This document shows, one piece after another, positions 10,616 through 22,130 of a DNA stretch of 64,000 bases. A program made the translations under genes and the position numbers. The first letter of the stretch is position 1. Each line of letters opens with the position of its first letter. The notes below the pieces were generated by a model. It had not been told where the DNA came from, did not search any database, and was given only the letters and a program-made list of their open reading frames with translations. The DNA lies in NCBI GenBank assembly GCA_010909165.1, contig MU008179.1, forward strand, positions 248,001 to 312,000, in the 5' to 3' direction. The stretch is from Anthoceros angustus (taxonomy: Eukaryota; Streptophyta; Anthocerotopsida; Anthocerotales; Anthocerotaceae).

Positions 10616-11720
10616 TCAAGGTGAATCTTCCAAGCGAGTACTAAAAATATTGACAGTATGCCTTACCTCTTCCACGAGTGACACGACATCCTGGTTCCTT
10701 GGTTCTGGAGCTACGGCACAAATTTGCCGAGACGAGGCTACGTTTGTCACTTTGGTCAATAATCTATTTAGAATATAAGTCGAACTAACAATAGCCTTTG
10801 CCCAATAAGGGGATGGGAGACCCAACCATAGCAAGCAACATAGAATGAGTCATGCCCATGAGAGTTTGATTTTTACACTCAGAAATCCCGTTTTGTTGCT
10901 ATGTGTAAGGCACAATGAGCTGATGAATAGTGCCTCGTGATTCCAACAGGTAGCGAATGAGCTGTTCACGAATTCAGTACCATTATCACTGCGGAAAAGC
11001 TTCAAAAGGCAACCGGTCTGACGTTGAGCAGTGAGCAGCCAATCCCGAAAGAAGGAAAAGGGGTCACTCTTGTTTTTTTCGTGCAATTGGGACACCCAAC
11101 CGTGCATGCACCCTTTTGCATAGGGTATGTCCATGTATACCGACTGTAATCATCAGTGACAGTAAGATAGTAGTTTGCGCCCCCAAGTGAGGAAAACTTA
11201 AGGCGCCCATAGATATCAGCATGGACAAGTTCCAGCAGCTTGGTAGATCGATGAGTAGGGGTGCTAGAAATAGGTAACACCTTTTGCTTAGCCAATGCAC
11301 AAGTTTCACATAGCAGGAGGTCTTTCAAAACAGAAGGTAAAGGCTTCTTGTACCCAGCATGTTTACTCATAGAAACCATGGTAGTCCTGTTGACATGGCC
11401 CAAACGAGCATGTCATAATATAGCCTGTTGTTTAGCCGTAAGGTTTTCGACACTTGTTGAGTAAGCTTGGTTCTGTATTCCAGGAATACATGTGACGTCA
11501 AGGCGATACAAGTCATGCTCCGGGTATGCCTTGAAAGCACAAATAGTAGGAGAAGAGCGCCTGTAGAAGCAGCAAGAGTCCTCGGAAACAAATGGGGTTT
11601 GATTTCTCAAGGTTTTACTCCGCATATGTAGGAAGTAATAAATTGAACGCGGAATGGTGCAAACTATTCCATCGGGATGGAACCCACGACTACACGATAC
11701 CGGGTTATAAGTGTGCACCT
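10616..11720 (-). pseudogene. Ty1/copia GAG-pre-integrase and integrase core, decayed
   Basis: Minus-strand frames read, 5' to 3', an N-terminal piece with DLYRLDVTCIPGIQ (about 11500), then MGHVNRTTMVSMSKHAGYKK and LLLCETCALAKQKVLPIS (GAG-pre-integrase, CxxC). Next is LVHADIYGRLKFSSLGGANY, YLTVTDDYSRYTW (integrase catalytic start), LFRSDNGTEFVNS (second catalytic Asp), and finally SPYWAKAIVSSTYILNRL. Several frameshifts and stops separate the parts, so it is inactive. It lies in opposite orientation to the fragment at 10243-10600. Confidence 0.85.
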
Positions 11721-11765
11721 GGCTAGTCCGCTAACAAAAGTTGTTCCACAAAGACCATATCCATT

Positions 11766-12120
11766 TTGGTCATTGAGATTGGTAGGCCATCATCCTGCTT
11801 CCTTAATTCAATCACCATCATTGAGGCGACGCTAGAAACTTCGATGGAGCTTCATCAGCGTCAGCAATTGGAATCCAGAAATTTCGATGTTTTCGGCCTC
11901 AACAATTGGAATCGCATCATCAACGTCTGCGCCCGCGCTCGCCATCACAACTTGACCACCTCCTTATTGTAAAATAAGAGAATTTAAGGCAAAAGATAAA
12001 ACTTTTATAACATACGTGACAATATATATACAAGATGCACCTCAGAGTGATCAGAGTGACACACTCCAAACTAGAGCAAACTAAGGGGCCTAAAAATAGG
12101 GAGTCATTTGACCCAATTAG
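11766..12120. other. AT-rich element debris
   Basis: No gene. Contains ATATATATACAAG and runs typical of LTR regions between two copia integrase fragments, but I could not fix any ends. Confidence 0.3.
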
Positions 12121-12129
12121 GAATCTATG

Positions 12130-12480
12130 ATAAAATTCTTTTGTATAGAAAAAGTAGAATTAGGGCCACAGAAATCAGTATGGACCAATTCTAATGGATG
12201 TGTAACTCTTGTTATAGGTCCAACTGGAAAACGTGATACTCGACTCTAGGAATAAACACAGCTCTGATAGAAAGGGACCAAAACTAAGGTAGGTTATGTG
12301 TCTAGGTAAAGACTGGTAGTACTTAGTTTGATGAGAATACGTGAATTGATAGGGGCTAGTCGATAGTGCCATAAAATTGATAACTGAGTTTTTGTGAATT
12401 GTGCAAGGTTAGAAACTGGAGACGACTCTAATTCAAGACGATAGAGATCATGATATGGCCTCTGTCATGCCGTGTGATAC
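12130..12480 (-). pseudogene. Second Ty1/copia integrase fragment
   Basis: On the minus strand the reading at about 12440 gives a DLYRLELESS block. It is followed by LWHYRLAPINSRILIKLSTT (GAG-pre-integrase) and, in the frame at about 12230-12160, GPITRVTHPLELVHTDFCGP (start of the integrase core). The spacing is that of a copia element, but frameshifts and stops are frequent. It is a different family member from the one at 10616-11720. Confidence 0.7.
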
Positions 12481-12618
12481 TAATTTCTGCACTTGGGTTT
12501 AGTGTTCGATTAGCATTAGTTAATCTAATTACTTATCTTTAAGTAAGTAATTAGTGTTAATTAATCTAAGATGCTTATGTTAATTAAGCATTGATTAGTG
12601 TTAATTAAACATGGTTAG

Positions 12619-12766
12619 CAATAGCTAAGTGGATAAGCTCAAGTAATATGCTTTGGCATATTCCTTGCATATTATAGTGTATTCTTAGGATACAATAGCT
12701 AAGTGGATAAGCTCAAGTAATATGCTTTGGCATATTCCTTGCATATTATAGTGTATTCTTAGGATA
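12619..12766. repeat. Tandem duplication, 74 bp unit
   Basis: Two almost identical copies, 12619-12692 and 12693-12766, both starting CAATAGCTAAGTGG and containing CATATTCCTTGCATATTATA. The duplication lies upstream of a TATA-like CTATATAGACCC (about 12828) and may be part of a retroelement LTR. Confidence 0.9.
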
Positions 12767-13176
12767 TTTCTGGCATATGCTGATGCCAATAGGATATCTT
12801 AGGAATATGCCGATGCTAGGGTCTAGTCTATATAGACCCTTCCATTGAGGACAAGCTCAGATCAGAGCTTGTCCTCTAGATATGCAATGCAAGGGTGTTG
12901 TGAGGAGGCCAAAGCTATGACTCCGAGAGCGATGTGTGAGGAATTTGCGCGTTGTTCTCGTGGGGAGAGTGTGTTTGTGCCACGACGTGCGAGCTACTCC
13001 CTCCTGTGTTACAAGCTATGATCTCGTATGTATACACTAGATAGGCCGTGCTAGGCTTAGTGTGATGCTAGGCGATGCTAGGCCGTGCTAGGCGAGGCGA
13101 CGCTAGCTCTTTAAGCAAGTAGGCAAGGGACTCTCTAAAGTGTACCCAAGGCTTGAGGCCTAGAGAGGGGACCAAG

Positions 13177-13362
13177 CCCAAGGCCAAGGAGAGGAGGCGA
13201 AGAAGCCCAAGTTCAAGGCCAAGGAGAGGAGGCGAAGAAGCCCAAGTCCAAGGAGAGGAGGCAAAGAAGCCCAAGTCCAAGTCCAAGGAGAGGAGGCAAA
13301 GAAGCCCAAGTCCAAGGCCAAGGAGAGGAGGCAAAGAAGCCCAAGTCCAAGGCCAAGGAGAG
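13177..13362 (+). repeat. Minisatellite coding for basic repeats
   Basis: Five to six copies of a 33-42 bp unit built from GGAGAGGAGGCAAAGAAGCC and CAAGTCCAAG. In the open frame at 13153 it gives Arg/Lys/Ser/Pro-rich peptides. It precedes the gag-like frame of the gypsy-type element and may be leader sequence. Confidence 0.85.
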
Positions 13363-14473
13363 AATTCGAAGTCCCAACCAAGAGAAAGAAGTGCGAACAC
13401 CTTGATTTTGGTACCAGCGAAGGACACGGAGGAACCCAGCGACCCAATCAACAATCTTTGAAGGATCTATGAGTGGCAACACACAAGACACGTTGGTGCT
13501 GCTCGGACAACTCAGCGGAAGCGACAGCGAGGAGGACTTGTCTTTAGGAGTCGTCAAGATGGGAGGAGACAAGGATCGAATGGAGTTGTTCACTGGACGA
13601 GCACCACCGGAGGACTTCATCGAGAAATGCAGTGCGGTGTGTGCGGAGATGGAATTGAAGACCGGATACACGATACGGCTTCATCCAAATGCCAAGTACT
13701 TGGGGATGAAGCATTGGCGTGCTATCGCAGCACAAGGCGAGGTTGTTGAGCGCACATCCGGAGGACCAGTGAGTAGCAGTTCAAGCCAAGGAGCAAGGCA
13801 CCGAGTGGGCACGATCCCATCAAGAGATGTTTGACATCTTCCTACGGAGTTTCGCAAGCACGGATGAGAAGATCTCCGAGCCGACACTTCAAGATGAAGT
13901 CGGCGAGACAAGATGGCTTATCAAGAATCGACCGCTTGGTACGTGACACCAAGATCATGAGTGACCGATCGTCAGAGAAGTACTTGCAGGCATTGCCATA
14001 TGCACTGCGCATGAAGGTGCAACAAGCGGTGCACGCGAAGGGCAACACTACACCCTCAAGGAAGTGTACGAGATGGTCGACAAGATAGGGCCCCGACACT
14101 TTCTCTCGTCTTTGCAAGTGATTACTCCAAAGACAAGTAGGAGTGGTGGACGACATGACCGACGCGGAGGTCGAGTGGAGGAGCTCGGCGAGACAAGCCA
14201 CCCACATGCCCCAAGTGACGAGCCCTGCGTGAGGTGCCGAGGGCGGACCATTCCCCTCATGAGTGCGAGCATGCATTCGGAGGAGTCAAGGGTGAGGAGC
14301 CATGCCCTAGGTGTGGAGGTACGGCACAATGAAGCGGCATGTTGGGAGAAGCATCCGAATTGCGGCCTACGGGTTATCGAGCAGCAACCCCGCCAATGCA
14401 TCTGCGTCAACCTCATCCACAAAATCAAGAGCAAAGGCGTGGAGGAGGCACCAAGTCCGTGGACAAAAGAAAC

Positions 14474-15110
14474 GGGAAGCATCAAAGAAGACGATGGATG
14501 ATGCGTGGCACGCCTTGCAAAGCTGGAAGTTGGTGCGAAGGCGAAGATCAAGGAGAGCAGCAGCTCATCATCGAGGACGAAGAAGATGAGCACAAGCTTG
14601 GATACATGGCGGCGTGACCGGATCCAAGGGCAGGGAAGAAACCTCCTACGAGAGAAGATAGCTCGAGGAAGAAGAGGATGTCTTGACACCGGCGGAAGAC
14701 ACGGAAGGAAGCTTGGGATCCTCTTCCGAACCTATGCCAAGATGCCAAAGTCGTTTGAGCCATTGCCAACAGGAGCAACTGTGGGAGCAACATCAAAGTC
14801 CGTGGACAAAAGCGGGAAGCATCAAAGAAGGCGATGGGCGGCTCGTGGCACGCCTGCAAAGCTGGAAGTTGGTGCGGGCGAAGATCAAGGAGAGCGGCGG
14901 TTCATCATCGAGGGCGAAGAAGATGAGCACAAGCTTGGATACATGGCGGCGTGACGGATCAAGGGCAAGGGAAGAAACCTCTGGCTACGAGAAGATAGCT
15001 CGAGGAGGAAGAAGAGGATGTCTTGACACTGCGGTCACGGAAGACACGGAAGGAAGCTTGGGATCCTCTTCCAACCTATGCCAAGATGCCAAAGTCGTTT
15101 GAGCCATTGC
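14474..15110 (+). repeat. Tandem duplication, about 340 bp unit
   Basis: The block beginning GGGAAGCATCAAAGAAG at 14474 starts again at 14814. Both copies run on through the same landmarks (AGCTGGAAGTTGGTGCG, GATACATGGCGGCGTGAC, CCAAAGTCGTTTGAGCC). Small indels differ between copies and change the frame. The duplication lies inside the gypsy-like element. Confidence 0.85.
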
Positions 15111-15585
15111 CAGGAAGGGAGCAACATCAAAGTCCAGTGGGCGATGTGGAGAAACCCATGCAGATTGTCGACGGAGACGATGGCACAAAAGCTTCGGAGA
15201 TGCCATGTTTCAAATTACAAGACATGGGGTTGAGCGTGAAGGAAGTCGGGGTTTGACTCGGCGGATGTTGACAACCCTTGAAGGCGAAGCAAGTGTCCAA
15301 GATTTGCCACAACAGTAGCAATGATGTCATTCTTGACCTCGAACCAAGCATCTCGTGGAGAAGCGGAATGTCGCACGAGTGGGAGTGGCTTTGGTCAACA
15401 ATCGGGAGGCACATTGAAATCAATGGATTCGCACCAAGGAGGTGTTGATTGACACCGAGCACGCCGATCGCTGGAAGAAGAGTGAAGGAAGCGTTGGGTC
15501 TCCACCAAGAAAGGTTGAAGGAAACCAAGTGGAAGATCCATCACTGGGACCACGGAGCATGTGTTGGGGTGACAAGGTACAAGTC

Positions 15586-16980
15586 AAGGTTTCATTCAAA
15601 CCAAGAATGAGACTTCACCTTTGTCGAGGTACACCGCTTGGTCACCGATGCGTATACATTTGATGTCTTCTTTGGGAGGACGCTTTGTACAAACCTCGAG
15701 TCATGGTGGATTTGTGGACGGAGATCTACTATCGACCAGTGGAGAAGCCGGAGCAAAACCGATGAACGGATTGCCCGCATCCCTCTGCGGTGCATGGCAA
15801 GGATCATGAGAACCTCATTGCCAGCGTCTACCCGGTGTTTGGCGCCGTAGTGAAGGACACGCCATACGTGCTTGAACCTCTTGGCGTGTGTCTAACAACC
15901 GCAATCGACCCGATGGAGGATTTCGACGAGGAGGAGGAAGACAAGCTAGGGTTGCAACCACCCTCGGAGGAGGTTCTTCAAGTCACCGGAGAGCGGATCG
16001 CAGAATGAGCCGTGCAAAAGGCTGTGGAGGATGGTGCAAGAGGACCCGGTGTCCTATGAGCCGAGAACTGTAAGTTCTTGCCTAGGGTTGAGCCTGCTTG
16101 TGACCTAAACACCGGTCATCACATGGCGACCTCGGGAAGGCATAGTGCTCGTGGAACTCTTTGGAGGCATCAAGACCGCAAGCAAGTGTGGCATCAAAGT
16201 GCGAAGATCGTGCATTGTGACCCGGATCCAAAAGCAAGGATTGTGTCACGCGAGCGTAAGAGACTTGATGGGGAGTACCTAACCTCCCGACGGAGCTGAA
16301 GGTTTCATTCAAACCAAGAATGAGACTTCACCTTTGTCGAGGTACCTTTGCTTGGGATCGAGACACATTTGATGTCTTCTTTGGGGGACGCTTTGTACAA
16401 ACACAGGTCATGGTGGATTTGTGGGAGGCAGTCTACTATCGACCGGTGGAGAAGCTGGAGCAAAACCGATGAACGGATTGCCCGCATCCCTCTGCGGTGC
16501 ATGGCAAGGATCATGAGAACCTCATTGCCAGCAGCGTCTATGTGTTTGGCGCCGTAGTGAAGGACACGCCATCGTGCTTGAACCTCTTGGCGTGTGTCTA
16601 ACAACAATGACGATGGAGGATTTCGGCGAGGAGGAGGCTAGGGTTGCAACCACCCTCGGAGGAGGTTCTTCAAGTCACCGGACGGGAGTGGCAATGAGCC
16701 GTGCAAAAGGCGGAGGATGGTGCAAGAGGACCGGTGCCCTATGAGCCGGAGAACTAAGTTCTTGCCTAGGGTTGAGCTGTTTGTGACCTAAACACCGGTC
16801 ATCACATGGCGACCTCGGGAAGGCGGCATAGTGCTCGTGGAACTCTTTGGAGGCATCGATCGGCTTGGGCGGTGCTAAAGTGTGGCATCAAAGTGCGAAG
16901 ATCGTGCATTGTGACCCGGATCCAAAAGCAAGGATTGTGTCACGCGAGCGTAAGAGACTTGATGGGGAGTACCTAACCTC
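15586..16980 (+). repeat. Tandem duplication, about 0.7 kb unit
   Basis: The unit from AAGGTTTCATTCAAACC at 15586 begins again at 16299. Both copies carry, in order, TTTGATGTCTTCTTTGGG, GATGAACGGATTGCCCGC, TTCTTGCCTAGGGTTGAG (16074 and 16759) and GGGGAGTACCTAACCTC (16270 and 16965). The second copy has many small deletions. The unit covers the region after gag of the decayed gypsy-like element. Confidence 0.85.
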
Positions 16981-18255
16981 GGCGTGGGAGTCGGTGAAGG
17001 GTTACCGCATACCGCCGATGGATGTTCGCATGATAGGGTTGTCCCATTTGAGTTGTCTTGGGCAACCGTGGACCTTGTCATCGCAGTTGGGAGTGTCAAG
17101 GACTATCCTCTGCAAGGGTCAAGGTCAAGGATCCACGCATTGTTCTATGACCGATGAGGATCTTGCGCTTGATCCGTAAAGGGCAAGAAAGGCCTTGTGG
17201 ATACATGTTGGAGAATGTGCCAAGATGCATGAGCGTGAAGAAGCAAGTTCGAGGAGGACTTTGCCACGATCCGAGGAGTGTTGGGTCGGGAGCTTCTATT
17301 GGATGCGGCTCAATTGGTTCGAGGGCTCATAGGTTGAGGTCCATGTGGACTAACCTTGCTCCTTGGAACATTTGAAGTGTGCGAGGTCGCTCACCAAGCG
17401 ACCTAATCATGTTGTCAAGGATGTGCTAGCATCGGAAGGCATGCCCAACAAGTCATCAAGACCGACAAGCCGCCGCACTTCCTGTGAACACGCCTGACAC
17501 CCCATGGCGGCTTGGCCAACCTTTGTGTCCAAGTCCAAGTCTTACGCCTCAGAACCATGGCCCGGCGTTGTGGTGGATGACATGGCGAGGTTTTGGGAGA
17601 GCCAACCACAGAGAGGAGTTGGCCATGGATTTGCCGAGCCACAAAGACACCGGAGTGACCGAGAAGGAACGGTGTCGATTGCTTGGGCAAGCATTTGACA
17701 TGAACATGATGACGTGGTTGTTTAGCGCTGGAGTCGCTTACCAACTTCGAAACCAGAAGAAGGTGGGGTTGAAGCAGCGGGTTCGGTGGGTGAAGGATAT
17801 TCCGACTCGCATCTCAGGAGAAGGCGAGTTTGGAGGGCAAGGAGAGTGAGCACGTAGAGGAAGCGTGCAAGCCATCTGAGCCACAGCCACATGAGTGGTT
17901 AACAGGCGTCGAGTTGAAGAGCAATTGGTTGCACCTATATATCTGCATATTAGATTTGTTTGCTTGGTTGTTGATCGAGGAAGTGCTTATATGAATTCAA
18001 GTGCTTACCTCGTGCGACACCTCCCTTCACATATAGAGATGGGATACTGTGACACCTTGAATGACACATGTCTCATCGCTGAAATGCATTCGGTATTTTT
18101 GGGACATTAAGGTTAGTTGCGTAACTGATAGCAAATTTTTAGCCATTTGTAGCACATGATAAACATTATCTAATTACAGAACTTGCCCTCCTACACATAC
18201 AAGTTGGACTATGCCTTGAACAATGAGGCCACCATTGTCTCCCAATAGGACAAAG

Positions 18256-18663
18256 CTACCCTATTTTATGGGGCTCATAAGAAGAAAAGCAGGACTTGGT
18301 ATGACATATTTGAGGAGAGGCTCCACTATCTACATACCTACCACTCATGTCATTTCTAGAGGTGACTAAGTAGAAAGCCAAAAGCACTGGACAAGGTTCT
18401 TTGTATGCCATATTTGATGTAGGTGGAGGGCCTCTCCTAGGCTCTCCAGCCTTTTTCTTCCTGCATTCCCTTTCGTTGTGTCCTTCCATTTGGCACCAAT
18501 GACAATTGCCTTTTCTTCTTGGTGCTGCAAGTAATGAAGATGGCCTATTCATGCCATACGAGGGATGTCTGCCAGTTTGGTACCGCCCTAGTCCTCTTCC
18601 TCTCCGTTTATCACAAAGAGGGCTCATCCTGAGCTGCTCCATTTGATGTACTGACCAGGCCAC
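18256..18663 (-). pseudogene. Ty1/copia gag zinc knuckle and protease start
   Basis: The minus-strand frame has an Arg/Gly-rich stretch, then the CCHC knuckle CHWCQMEGHNERECRKKKAG, then YVDSGASPQICHTK, the DSGA active-site motif of the copia aspartic protease. The knuckle and the following KKKAGEP match the damaged copy at 10540-10590. No downstream integrase or reverse transcriptase continues toward 18000, so only this part remains. Confidence 0.85.
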
Positions 18664-19965
18664 GTGAGGCTTCGTCCTCCATGAGGGCTCCTATTAGTTC
18701 TAAGGTGGTAAAGGTAGCATTTTTTCCCCTTTTGGGCGGCAAGTTATGCTTGCTTAATCACTCTGTTTTGCGTGGTCTTGAAGCTGCAATAGCTATTTGG
18801 TAGAGAGCTAAGCAAGGCTACGGTTGCTTGGGAGGTCGATACAGATTAGCCATAGCCAAAGTAAGGCTATGGTTGCTGGCTGCACGTGATCACGTCACCC
18901 ATCACGTTGCTTCCTTAGTTCAATCACCATCATCGGCCACACTAGAAACTCTGATGTAGCCATGTCTACATCGATTTCAGCAATTGGAATCGCACTGTCA
19001 ACCATTGCAGGTCGACCACCTTCTCCTTTGCAGCTCGACCACCTTCTCCTTTGCAGCTGAACCACCTTCTCCTTTGCAACAAGAGAGGCTCACGGTCCGG
19101 TATGATTACTGTACCCCAAGGGGTGATTCGGCGTTAATTAATTAAAATTAGTAAAAGTTGAAAATCCAGAAATTATTATACTTAAAATGTTGAATAGGTA
19201 AAAATTTATGAATTTATGATGTCGAAAACAAGGAAACTAGGGTTTGTGTGGAAAATTAGGGCCTGTTTAGGGGAGGTCTATACATATCCATTAGTTTTAT
19301 ATATATACCTATGTATTTTAATAAATGTTGAAATTTGATAAAATTATTTTTTGTAAATGTTGAAATTTTGAAAATATAAATATTTATGTTGAACCTTATT
19401 TTTTTTCAAAAAAAAAAATATTTCGGCATTACCTATCCTGTTAAACCATCCCTCGGGGTACGGTATTGAAAAGTGCAGCACATTAGAACATACATCAAAT
19501 GTTTTTGATTTACGTTCCAGATTTCACTTTTCACCCTGCAAGCTCCTAATACAAATTTCACCCAGCGTGCTGGCAAACTGAGTGGCTGGCGTGGCGCAAC
19601 CTCTGCCATCCTGGAGGCTCGGCGTGCAGGCCCTGACGTTCACAGCCACAAGCTGGTCTGCCACGTGGCACCTCGGAAGAAGGTCCGTGCCGACGGATAG
19701 ATGATAGGTGGGCGATCCACCGGTTGGTTCATTTGCGGCAAACAGGGACGGAAAAGGGCGCCCGGTCTAGGCCTTCTACCGGTTTTGAATGTCGAATCTG
19801 GTCTTCCGGGGGAGCTGTAGACTGGTTGCTCCGCTTGTGAAGTGAAGCAGTGAAGAAGGAGGAGGTCCAGCGGGGTTGAATTGCGGGAGCCTGCAGCTCG
19901 ATGCCTGGACCGGCTTCTGGGAGTTGTGTGAATTGAGGAGGAAGCGAGGAGGCAGGCACTTTGGA
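18664..19965. other. Upstream region of MET1, AT-rich element debris
   Basis: No gene recognised. A short direct repeat with CGACCACCTTCTCCTTTGCA occurs three times at about 19011-19080. AT-rich DNA follows to 19430. From 19560 GC rises toward the MET1 start, presumably its promoter and 5' leader; no core promoter motif is clear. Confidence 0.4.
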
Positions 19966-21588
19966 ATGGCGGCTGCCCGGGGGATGATGCCGGCTGTGAG
20001 CCAGAGTGCATTGTCGCAGCCCTGCTCTTCCTCGGCAGCAGCATCCGGCTCCAGCTCCGGCTCCGCCAGAGCCGCTTTCAGGCTGAGCATACCTAGAGGC
20101 AGCTGGGCGCAGCTGGGTTCTTCCTCGAGCTCGCTGCGAGGCTATGCCCGTGTGCTGCAGGCCTCCAATGCCGCTGGCTTGGTGCAGGCGCAGACGCGGG
20201 TGGCTGCCCGGGCTATGGCCACGGACAGCGCGCCGGTGACGCAGTATGAGCAGTACGAGGTGGAGCTGGAGAAGCCCTGGGGACTCAAGTTCTATAAGGG
20301 AACTGACGGAGGGACGTATATTGACGCCATAGCCCCGGGGAGCAGCGCGGACCGGTCTGGTGCCTTCACCCCTGGTGACAAAGTGCTGGCCACCAGGTGG
20401 AATTTCTCACAGGGAACAGATTGTTGTGCCGGTTTGGTGCCGTGGCGTTTCCCTCACTAGATTCTTCTGGTTTTGCTCTACTCTGCAGTGCGGTGTTTGG
20501 GAATGAGATCTGGCCGGCGGCTGAGTATGGGCGTACCATGTACACCGTGCGGCAGCGTGTGGGAACGCTTCTTCTGCAGATGGAGAAGCGCAATGGTATG
20601 TATTTTATGGCTGGCCAGCCGAGATCGGATTCCTCCCTCCCTGCGGCCTAGGAGTCCATCCCACAGCCTGCGGTTGTGTCTGCTGCCAGGTGTGCGGGAA
20701 GGAGTGGCTAATAAGGAGGAGATTGCAAGGGAAAGGAATGCAGGCTCAATTGGTGACAGGGTTAGGGAGATCCAGGTATTGTGCGCAGATTTCGGGAATT
20801 TTTGGCGGTTAACATGACCATCTCTCATGACAGGGATGTCGGAATAACGCCATCCTCCGTTCCTCGACAGATAGAAAACTACATGCGCAAAAAGGAGCAG
20901 CAAAGGCAACGAGACGAGGAACTTACTGAGGGCCTCAAGTTGTACAGGTAGGAGGCGGTCCGCTTAAGCTTACGCGTTTTCAGGGCATGAAATGAAACCA
21001 GCGTTTGGTCCTCTTCACCTACTTTCTGCTTGCAAATCCACGCTGCTTTGATTTGTTCACTCAGGGCTGGGAAGTACGAGGATGCCCTCTCAAGGTTTGA
21101 AACCGTTCTCGGATTGAAACCTGACTTGAAGGAGGAAGGCGTAGCAAGCTACAACGTGGCCTGCTGCTACGCCAAGCTTAATCAGGTGGCTGGGCATTCT
21201 TTCCTAGGTCTAGGTCTAGGTCTAGGTCTAGGTCTAGGCCTTAGGCCTAGGCCTGCAGTTTTAGTCAGACGGGAACTGTAACTGACAGCTGATGCAAATG
21301 TGATGGCCATGCCAGGTTGATGCAGGACTTCAAGCCCTCGAGGAGTCTCTGGAAGCTGGATTTGATGACTACAAGGTGAGAGAACCTTGTGGATGGTGTT
21401 TTTCATTCCTACTGCTGCTGCTGACAACGCATTGGATGTTGTAGGTCGTCCGAACCGATCCTGACCTGGAGACCTTGCGGGCTTCGCCAAAATTCACACC
21501 GCTTGTCAACAAGTATGATGAGCCCTTCATCAACGAAAACGCTGTGAAAGCGTTGAAGAGCGTTTTCGGCTTTTTTGGAAAGAAATAA
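19966..21588 (+). CDS. MET1: MET1/ZKT-type plastid PDZ-TPR protein, photosystem II assembly
   Basis: Seven exons: 19966-20396, 20489-20595, 20690-20775, 20871-20947, 21065-21185, 21316-21375 and 21445-21588. All phases agree and give 341 residues. Residues 1 to about 80 are Ser/Ala/Arg-rich, as in a chloroplast transit peptide. Residues about 98-178 form a PDZ domain (VELEKPWGLKFYKGTDGGTY then GDKVLATSAVFGNEIWP). A charged helix (ENYMRKKEQQRQRDEELTEG) leads into TPR-like helices (AGKYEDALSRFETVLGL, ASYNVACCYAKLNQ). This is the domain order of Arabidopsis MET1/ZKT and green-algal TEF30. Those stromal thylakoid-associated proteins promote photosystem II supercomplex assembly and repair. The exon 4 acceptor at 20870 was chosen because the nearer upstream AG would lead to a stop. 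Intron 5 carries a CTAGGT repeat. Confidence 0.93.
21204..21245. repeat. Hexamer microsatellite (CTAGGT)n
   Basis: About six copies just behind the exon 5 donor of the MET1 gene, followed by a related palindromic GGCCTTAGGCC. Confidence 0.85.
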
Positions 21589-22130
21589 ATAAGTAGTTTT
21601 CAGATCCGCTGCTATGGTAAGTTTACAGTTCCCTGCCGACTTTATTTTTTCTTCATGACATTCTATTCATCACCTCCCAGACTCCGCAAAGCGGAACAGA
21701 AGCACTGGAACCCCTGTTTCTGGAAGGATAGCAGAACTCAACACCCGTCAGGGCGGGTCCGCTCAAATTCAACTTTCGAGTTATTACAATACCTTTCATC
21801 GATGAGTGGCATAGATATCTGGCTTAGGACCGACCACACATCCGACGACTGGCTCTGGAGCTACAGGATTCCCACTGCCTTGACATCTCTTACGAGAGGT
21901 GGACAGACAACTGTAGGAGCAGTCGGCAGGTGACACGGAACGCAGCACACAAGTTAGTCAGATCCGGAAGCAGGAAGACATGTATGAACACTACAAGCAG
22001 AATGAGGAAAGCAAACCAACCATCTTTTGTTGGAAGGGAGGGCAGTTGCTCATCACCTTGGCTAGACCTGAGTACGTTGTCTGATGGTGTGGCCAAAGCT
22101 GATGCTCTGTTATGGCCCAGCACGAGAAGG

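Larger units (their letters stand above)
12480..17860 (+). mobile_element. Decayed Ty3/gypsy-like element with internal duplications
   Basis: From 13469 a frame reads MELFTGRAPPEDFIEKCSAV and, after shifts, KYLQALPYALRMKVQQAVHA, a gag-like capsid region. At 14225-14370 two frames together show a double zinc knuckle: CVRCRG, then HECEHAFGG and CPRCGG, then NEAACWEKH. The same pattern occurs in the gag at 46996-48549, so this is one family. Later pieces such as TFDVFFGRTL resemble the C-terminal part of a retropepsin. No intact reverse transcriptase or integrase was recognised. Numerous frameshifts and two tandem duplications show long decay. The LTR-like start at 12480-13060, with TATA at about 12828, is inferred. 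Confidence 0.55.
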
